Assembly (NCBI GenBank): GCA_000314955.1
Contig: BAEM01000034.1
Location: forward strand, 124,001 to 188,000
DNA length: 64,000 nt
Reading direction: 5' to 3'
From: Paraglaciecola chathamensis S18K6
GTDB taxonomy: Bacteria > Pseudomonadota > Gammaproteobacteria > Enterobacterales > Alteromonadaceae
In this document: positions 62,432-64,000 of the stretch, in pieces
Numbering within the stretch: position 1 is the first letter of the stretch
Layout: each line of letters begins with the position of its first letter
Notes under the pieces: model-generated
Databases searched by the model: none
What the model saw: the letters and a program-made list of their open reading frames with translations, nothing else
Told to the model about the DNA's origin: nothing
Made by a program: the position numbers and the translations under genes

Positions 62432-64000
62432 TTATCGACGCAAACACTTTGTCCGACTCTACAAATCACGTATACGATTATTGTATCCTCGGAGGTGGGG
62501 TTGCCGGCATCACACTTGCCAATGAATTATTGGCGTCGGGCAAACGCGTATGTATTGTCGAAGGAGGAGATGAAACCTTTACAATGGAGTCGCAAAATCT
62601 ATATTCGCCCGCTGTGCAACCCACCGAATATGAAGATCCTACTTATGACCGATTACGGTTTCTAGGTGGCTCTAGTAACCATTGGGAGAATAGCACGTCT
62701 GAATTCCGCCCCAGCGACTTTAAAACAAAAGATTGGATTGCCCACAGCGGATGGCCAATCAGCTTCGATGAAGTTAAGCCTTTCTATAGCCGTGCAGCAC
62801 TTTACTGCGGGACGGGCAGTGACGGATATAAAACAACTCATTGGTCTAAGCACTTTGGCAAATCAGACATCTTCGAGTCGTCGCAAAAAATCAACGCTAA
62901 TATAGTGAAAGCAGCTATTCCTCCTGTACATTTTTTCTCCAAATACGGCGTGCCTCTAAAAGAATCGCAAAATGTCACCATATTTAAAAATGCAAATTTA
63001 GTCGACTTAAGCTTTAATGCGCAAAGTTTGACTGTTGAATCCATCGACTTTTTTAATTATTCAGGTGTGAAACATACTGTTGCTGCAGACACCTTTATCT
63101 TATGTCTAGGTGGTATTGAAAATGCGCGTTACATGCTGATATTCAACGAAAAATATAAGGACGCTTTAGGGAACAAGTCTAAAAATGTTGGGCATTATTT
63201 CATGGATCACCCCGTTTTACGTGCCGCGAAGCTCTATCCAAAAAAGAAAGAGGACTTTGCTCTTTTCACTATGCGCGAACAAATTGACAAGCGCTTTATC
63301 AATGGCTTTATCGAGATGAATGAATCCACACTTAGCCAAGAAGAAATCAGTAATATACGTGTTCCACTTTTTGAAGAGTCAAACTTCGTTATTTCAGAAG
63401 GTATCGAATCGTTTCATGTTTTGGGCTCAGCGATAGAGCAAGAGACTATTCCTGACTATTTTGGTCAACACATGATAAATGTACTGGGTGACATAGACAT
63501 GGTGGCTGAGGCAGTTTCGCGTAAAACATTCAGTAGTAAATTGTTTGATTACGCTGATGACTTTGGTGGATATGATTTAGCCATAATGATTGAACAGACA
63601 CCTAAGTACGATAACAAGGTATTTTTATCCGATGAGGTAGATAAGTTAGGATTGAAAAAAATTAAAATCGAATGGACTCTGCATGATGATGACATAAGTA
63701 GAATGTGGAAGGCCCTAGATGTGATGGCTAAAGAAATAGGAAGATTAAACGTTGGAAGGCTGAAAGTGATGAAGGAATACGAAGAACGTTTACGCAGTGA
63801 AAAACTTTTCTTCAGTCATCACCACATGGGTACAACTCGAATGGCAGATAACGTTCAGAGCGGTGTGGTAGATAAAAACTTAAAAGTTTTCAATACGAGC
63901 AACTTATACATTGCAGGTAGCTCTGTGTTTCCTACAGGAAGCCACGTGCCGCCAACCTTAACCATAACTGCGTTAACCATCAAACTAGCTGAACACCTAC
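62428..64000 (+). CDS. GMC-family oxidoreductase (partial, runs off window)
   Basis: The frame from the ATG at 62428 is open to base 64000, giving 524 residues without a stop. It is a glucose-methanol-choline (GMC)-type flavoprotein. YDYCILGGGVAGITLANEL is the FAD-binding dinucleotide motif and RLRFLGGSSNHWEN the second FAD loop. The C-terminal HHMGTTRM and SSVFPTGSHVPPTLT segments hold the catalytic histidine region. These enzymes oxidise alcohols such as sugars or polyols. Since it ends an O-ligase operon, oxidation of a sugar in the exopolysaccharide is the best guess. It is nearly complete. Confidence 0.9.
   Translation, partial: MIIDANTLSDSTNHVYDYCILGGGVAGITLANELLASGKRVCIVEGGDETFTMESQNLYSPAVQPTEYEDPTYDRLRFLGGSSNHWENSTSEFRPSDFKTKDWIAHSGWPISFDEVKPFYSRAALYCGTGSDGYKTTHWSKHFGKSDIFESSQKINANIVKAAIPPVHFFSKYGVPLKESQNVTIFKNANLVDLSFNAQSLTVESIDFFNYSGVKHTVAADTFILCLGGIENARYMLIFNEKYKDALGNKSKNVGHYFMDHPVLRAAKLYPKKKEDFALFTMREQIDKRFINGFIEMNESTLSQEEISNIRVPLFEESNFVISEGIESFHVLGSAIEQETIPDYFGQHMINVLGDIDMVAEAVSRKTFSSKLFDYADDFGGYDLAIMIEQTPKYDNKVFLSDEVDKLGLKKIKIEWTLHDDDISRMWKALDVMAKEIGRLNVGRLKVMKEYEERLRSEKLFFSHHHMGTTRMADNVQSGVVDKNLKVFNTSNLYIAGSSVFPTGSHVPPTLTITALTIKLAEHL

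Overview
The window reads as chromosomal DNA of a marine gammaproteobacterium, most likely an Alteromonadaceae relative (Paraglaciecola/Glaciecola/Alteromonas type). This rests on protein resemblance and gene order (trmJ-cysE-iscRSUA-hscBA, yajC-secD-secF after queA-tgt, a yjfIJKLMC-like operon, aceA-lysR-glcB, and an exosortase-A-type exopolysaccharide region), not on any marker gene. No rRNA, tRNA, insertion sequence, integrase, prophage or CRISPR array was seen.

Region 1 (1-14437) is housekeeping, mostly on the minus strand. It holds an iron-sulfur assembly operon (iscR, iscS, iscU, iscA, hscB, hscA, the last cut by the window edge). In front of iscR lie two abutting 25-bp IscR type 1 sites. 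cysE, supplying cysteine, and trmJ sit just upstream. A small lipoprotein gene, a yaeR-like glyoxalase-fold gene and suhB follow. Then come the Sec accessory genes (yajC, secD, secF) and queuosine genes (queA, tgt).

Region 2 (14438-21936) starts with a candidate small RNA of about 73 nt that has its own promoter, a loop carrying an anti-Shine-Dalgarno stretch, and an intrinsic terminator. A DUF6471 gene follows, divergent from a plus-strand operon matching E. coli yjfIJKLMC: DUF2170, PspA-like, DUF2491, DUF350, DUF1190 and a glutathionylspermidine-synthase-like ATP-grasp protein. A two-TM potassium channel with an RCK-type domain is inserted in it. A rhomboid protease and a VC0807-type membrane protein follow.

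Region 3 (22024-28803) has a PhoA-family alkaline phosphatase and the glyoxylate shunt: isocitrate lyase, a LysR regulator and malate synthase G.

Region 4 (28817-32585, minus strand) is a compact HPr-rel-A type system. A twin-arginine-leader protein of unknown function, a PqqD-family peptide chaperone, an HprK-related kinase and a nucleotidyltransferase lie in one operon behind a good promoter. A secreted S1C protease lies just upstream. Kinase, PqqD and nucleotidyltransferase are also the accessory gene types of some lasso-peptide clusters, so peptide or protein tailoring is a testable idea. This is the best candidate here for an undescribed system.

Region 5 (32697-64000, plus strand) is a large envelope and exopolysaccharide cluster with exosortase-A/PEP-CTERM-associated families: the exosortase-associated acyltransferase, the PrsT TPR lipoprotein, a FemAB-related protein, an asparagine-synthase-like amidotransferase and the O-ligase-like membrane protein. 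It also has six glycosyltransferases, two flippases, a polysaccharide deacetylase, a sulfotransferase, an O-acyltransferase, a rhamnogalacturonan-lyase-like protein and two flavoprotein oxidases. Neither the sortase nor any PEP-CTERM substrate is in the window, so the cluster very probably continues past base 64000, where a GMC oxidoreductase is cut. The gene set suggests a sulfated, acylated, partly deacetylated polysaccharide exported by a Wzx/Wzy-like route.
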